The translations under genes were made by a program, and so were the position numbers. Positions 6,680-7,848 of a stretch of 7,848 nucleotides of DNA are shown piece by piece. Position 1 is the first letter of the stretch; every line of letters starts with the position of its first letter. The notes under the pieces were generated by a model. That model was not told where the DNA came from. It did no database searches and was given only the letters and a program-made list of their open reading frames with translations. The DNA comes from Nitrososphaerales archaeon TH526 (GTDB lineage Archaea; Thermoproteota; Nitrososphaeria; Nitrososphaerales; Nitrososphaeraceae), in NCBI GenBank assembly GCA_014523665.1, contig JAATVR010000451.1, positions 1-7,848 of the forward strand, written 5' to 3'.

Positions 6680-6823
6680 TTAAGTTTTGAATGCCTTTGC
6701 TGGTAGGGTCTTGAGAACTACCACGGCCATATATGGGCGCCAATCTGAATCCCTCATCGTAGCCACTTCTTCGATGCATTCTTGTGTTAAATTCCGCACT
6801 TGTTTCAGATAGACCCGTATCAT
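6680..6823 (-). CDS. Doubtful small ORF, 47 residues
   Basis: On the minus strand ATG 6823 opens a 47-residue frame with well-mixed, charged composition (QECIEEVATMRDSDWRPYM followed by AVVVLKTLPAKAFKT). The frame stays open a further 48 codons upstream to 6967, but there it runs antisense to the plus-strand frame 6800-7054 and its composition turns Phe/Ile/Thr-rich, as a shadow would. The plus strand across 6680-6790 is full of stops, so only the minus strand can code here. No TATA-like box stands at the right distance. It is either a small gene, the tail of a decayed one, or chance. Confidence 0.22.
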   Translation of the reverse strand: MIRVYLKQVRNLTQECIEEVATMRDSDWRPYMAVVVLKTLPAKAFKT

Positions 6824-7054
6824 AGTTGTTATTATCTTGCCAAAGCAGGTAGGAATTCTTGGGAGAGTATCAGTGGTAAGGTCAAACTCAATCGTGCAAC
6901 TACTTCGAATGAAAGCCGCAAGGAAGAAGTTTGTAATTACTGGTATCTTGGTAAATGTGATCCAGAATTAGTACTTATTCTAAAAGACTCCCAAAAAGGA
7001 ACTAAAGAACTATCCAGTGCAATAGATAGTATCAAAGAACAGAGGGCGGCATAA
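6800..7054 (+). pseudogene. Coding-like frame without ATG, probably 5'-truncated
   Basis: An 84-residue frame with only a TTG (6800) available as start; an in-frame stop lies three codons upstream and there is no ATG or GTG anywhere within. Residues 35-84 look genuinely coding, polar and helix-prone with few rare codons (RKEEVCNYWYLGKCDPELV, then a Lys/Glu/Ser-rich tail ending SIKEQRAA). The first 20 or so residues look less natural. I recognise no family. It ends six bases before the ATG of the next, broken gene, so the two could once have formed an operon. The best reading is a gene that has lost its 5' end, alongside a damaged neighbour; translation from TTG cannot be excluded. Confidence 0.42.
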
Positions 7055-7060
7055 TGCATA

Positions 7061-7461
7061 ATGGCCAGAGATCATGAAGCATGGTACTGTCCATTAACAT
7101 CTTATGGCCATTCTAATCCAGCTGGTTCCAGAGCTTATGCAACAGTGATCATCCCAGTCCTATTCCCAATTCCTTCATTCTGTAAGGTTGTCGTAGTTGT
7201 GATAGAAGGGAAGAAGAGATACTAGAATTCCTTGTAGCTCAAGCTGAGCACACTACCTATACTTACCAAGCCAGAGCTAATATGAATGGAGAGATTGAAT
7301 ATGTAAATGTGAAATTTAATGAATGCATCGTAAAATACAGCCTAGCTGACCCTCTATATTGTCCTGAAAAAAACAATAGGACGGTTTTCAAAATTAAGGA
7401 GTGTACGCTACTTTATGACCAGATAGTAGAAATACACTATAGAAAAATCTTAGGGGCTTAG
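7061..7461 (+). pseudogene. Broken Cys-rich (zinc-finger-like) gene
   Basis: Three pieces read in order on the plus strand. Piece one starts at ATG 7061: MARDHEAWYCPLTSYGHSNP; its frame ends at TAG 7223-7225 after 54 codons, but its later part becomes hydrophobic and unlike the start. Piece two, in a shifted frame, reads FQSLCNSDHPSPIPNSFIL and hits TAA 7183-7185. Piece three follows immediately in that same frame, GCRSCDRREEEILEFL, and runs 91 codons to TAG 7459-7461 with ordinary coding composition (NMNGEIEYVNVKFNECIV) but no start codon near its beginning; its first ATG is at 7282. Joining them needs one frameshift near 7120-7140 and reversal of one stop (TAA where CAA would read Gln). The joined product would have Cys in WYCP, LCNSDH and GCRSC, a spacing suggestive of zinc binding. 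That reconstruction is inference; two separate tiny genes (7061-7225 and 7282-7461) are the alternative. Confidence 0.5.
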
Positions 7462-7510
7462 AAAGTAAAATGTTTACTAAATCAAGTGTGTTAAGCATAT
7501 ACCACTAATC

Positions 7511-7516
7511 TTATAA
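7511..7516 (+). promoter_or_regulatory. TATA-like box for the repeat-rich anchored protein
   Basis: TTATAA, within the palindromic CTTATAAG, is centred about 28 bases before the GTG at 7542. A transcript starting 25-27 bases downstream would begin at or beside that GTG, implying a leaderless message. It also separates this gene from the broken gene ending at 7461. Confidence 0.45.
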
Positions 7517-7541
7517 GGATTAAAAATTAGAACTTAGCTTG

Positions 7542-7848
7542 GTGTTCATCATAGCACTCATATCGATTACATTAAGCATATTTGTGGTATTGATTGTTCT
7601 AGCATTGTCAAAGGATACTAGCGCATCTCCTCAATTTAACATCATTGGGCCCTTAGATAACCAGGTCGAGTCCACGGACCAAGCATCTGGGGCTCTCAAT
7701 GGTCCCGAGACATCTGCAGTCAATCAGACTAGTGGCGCCGAAGCAGCAGAGCCGCCGCAACCGGAAGTGTCTGGAGCAGAACCAGAGCAGCAGCAGCAGC
7801 CGCAGGCGACGCAACCGGAAGTGTCTGGAGCAGAACCAGAGCAGCAGC
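7542..7848 (+). CDS. Membrane-anchored Pro/Glu/Gln-rich repeat protein, 3' end missing
   Basis: The first 102 codons of a gene running off the right edge. The start is GTG 7542 (TTG 7539 is adjacent and also possible); an in-frame stop is at 7521-7523 and there is no ATG. Residues 1-22 form a single hydrophobic helix (FIIALISITLSIFVVLIVLA) acting as signal peptide or anchor, followed by SKDTSASP, a polar linker with a glycosylation sequon (NQTS), and from about residue 73 an 18-residue tandem repeat, QPEVSGAEPEQQQQPQAT. Codon use shifts sharply here to GC-rich CAG, CCG, GCG and GAG, unlike the AT-rich N-terminal half. Such Pro/Glu/Gln-rich low-complexity stretches usually act as flexible stalks between membrane and surface domain. 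The C-terminal part, which would reveal any functional domain, lies outside the window. Confidence 0.72.
   Translation, partial: MFIIALISITLSIFVVLIVLALSKDTSASPQFNIIGPLDNQVESTDQASGALNGPETSAVNQTSGAEAAEPPQPEVSGAEPEQQQQPQATQPEVSGAEPEQQ
7756..7848 (+). repeat. 54-bp coding tandem repeat, truncated by the window edge
   Basis: Bases 7756-7794 recur without mismatch at 7810-7848, a period of 54 bp (18 codons). Within each unit is a CAG-run (CAGCAGCAG), itself a trinucleotide microsatellite. The array probably continues to the right. Perfect identity and in-frame period suggest copy number can vary without breaking the frame. Confidence 0.9.

Noticed and set aside
6701..6723. Inverted repeat TGGTAG/CTACCA with an inner TC-TTGA-GA
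   Set aside because: Only six perfect outer pairs, located inside a possible coding frame, with no promoter or terminator context.
1..7848. CRISPR array, toxin-antitoxin pair, defence island or mobile element
   Set aside because: No spaced short repeats, transposase or recombinase motifs, terminal inverted repeats or paired small genes of those types were seen; the only direct repeats are coding tandem repeats.

Overview
The window looks like a stretch of accessory genome from a mesophilic archaeon, most likely an ammonia-oxidising Nitrososphaeria (Thaumarchaeota) of the Nitrososphaera/Nitrosocosmicus kind. This is inferred from gene style, not from a marker gene. The signs are AT-rich DNA with long gene-poor gaps, genes preceded by TATA-like boxes about 25-37 bases before the start codon rather than by Shine-Dalgarno sites, large secreted beta-propeller proteins, and membrane-anchored surface proteins dense in N-glycosylation sequons. 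No rRNA, tRNA, CRISPR array, transposase or complete mobile element was recognised.

Layout, left to right. Bases 3-1289 (+) are the 3' part of a YVTN-type beta-propeller gene whose start lies left of the window; its first two visible blades are identical at DNA level over 107 bases. A short convergent spacer with a stem-loop and an oligo-T tract separates it from a 1001-residue BNR/Asp-box propeller protein on the minus strand (1398-4403). Then comes about 1.3 kb with little coding potential, holding one convincing small two-helix membrane protein (minus, 4828-5028), an open but start-poor frame that may be a gene remnant (5083-5280), and several AT-rich palindromes. At 5735-6415 (+) lies a secreted or membrane-anchored protein with 11 N-glycosylation sequons.

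The right end is more decayed. A TATA-like box at 6514-6522 is followed, at the expected transcription start distance, by a bipartite stem-loop with no gene attached. Next is a frame with no ATG (6800-7054), then a broken gene (7061-7461) whose pieces, joined across a frameshift and an in-frame stop, would give a Cys-rich, zinc-finger-like protein. The last gene (7542 to the edge) encodes a membrane-anchored protein entering a Pro/Glu/Gln-rich 18-residue tandem repeat that continues outside the window.

The intact genes do not form one operon. What they share is location and style: two repeat-built beta-propellers, two N-terminally anchored extracellular proteins and one small membrane protein suggest a region devoted to the cell surface, with variable repeats and gene decay. 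I found no convincing evidence for a new multi-gene system. The most useful leads are the recently duplicated propeller blade, the unassigned promoter plus stem-loop, the small membrane protein, and the decayed Cys-rich gene.
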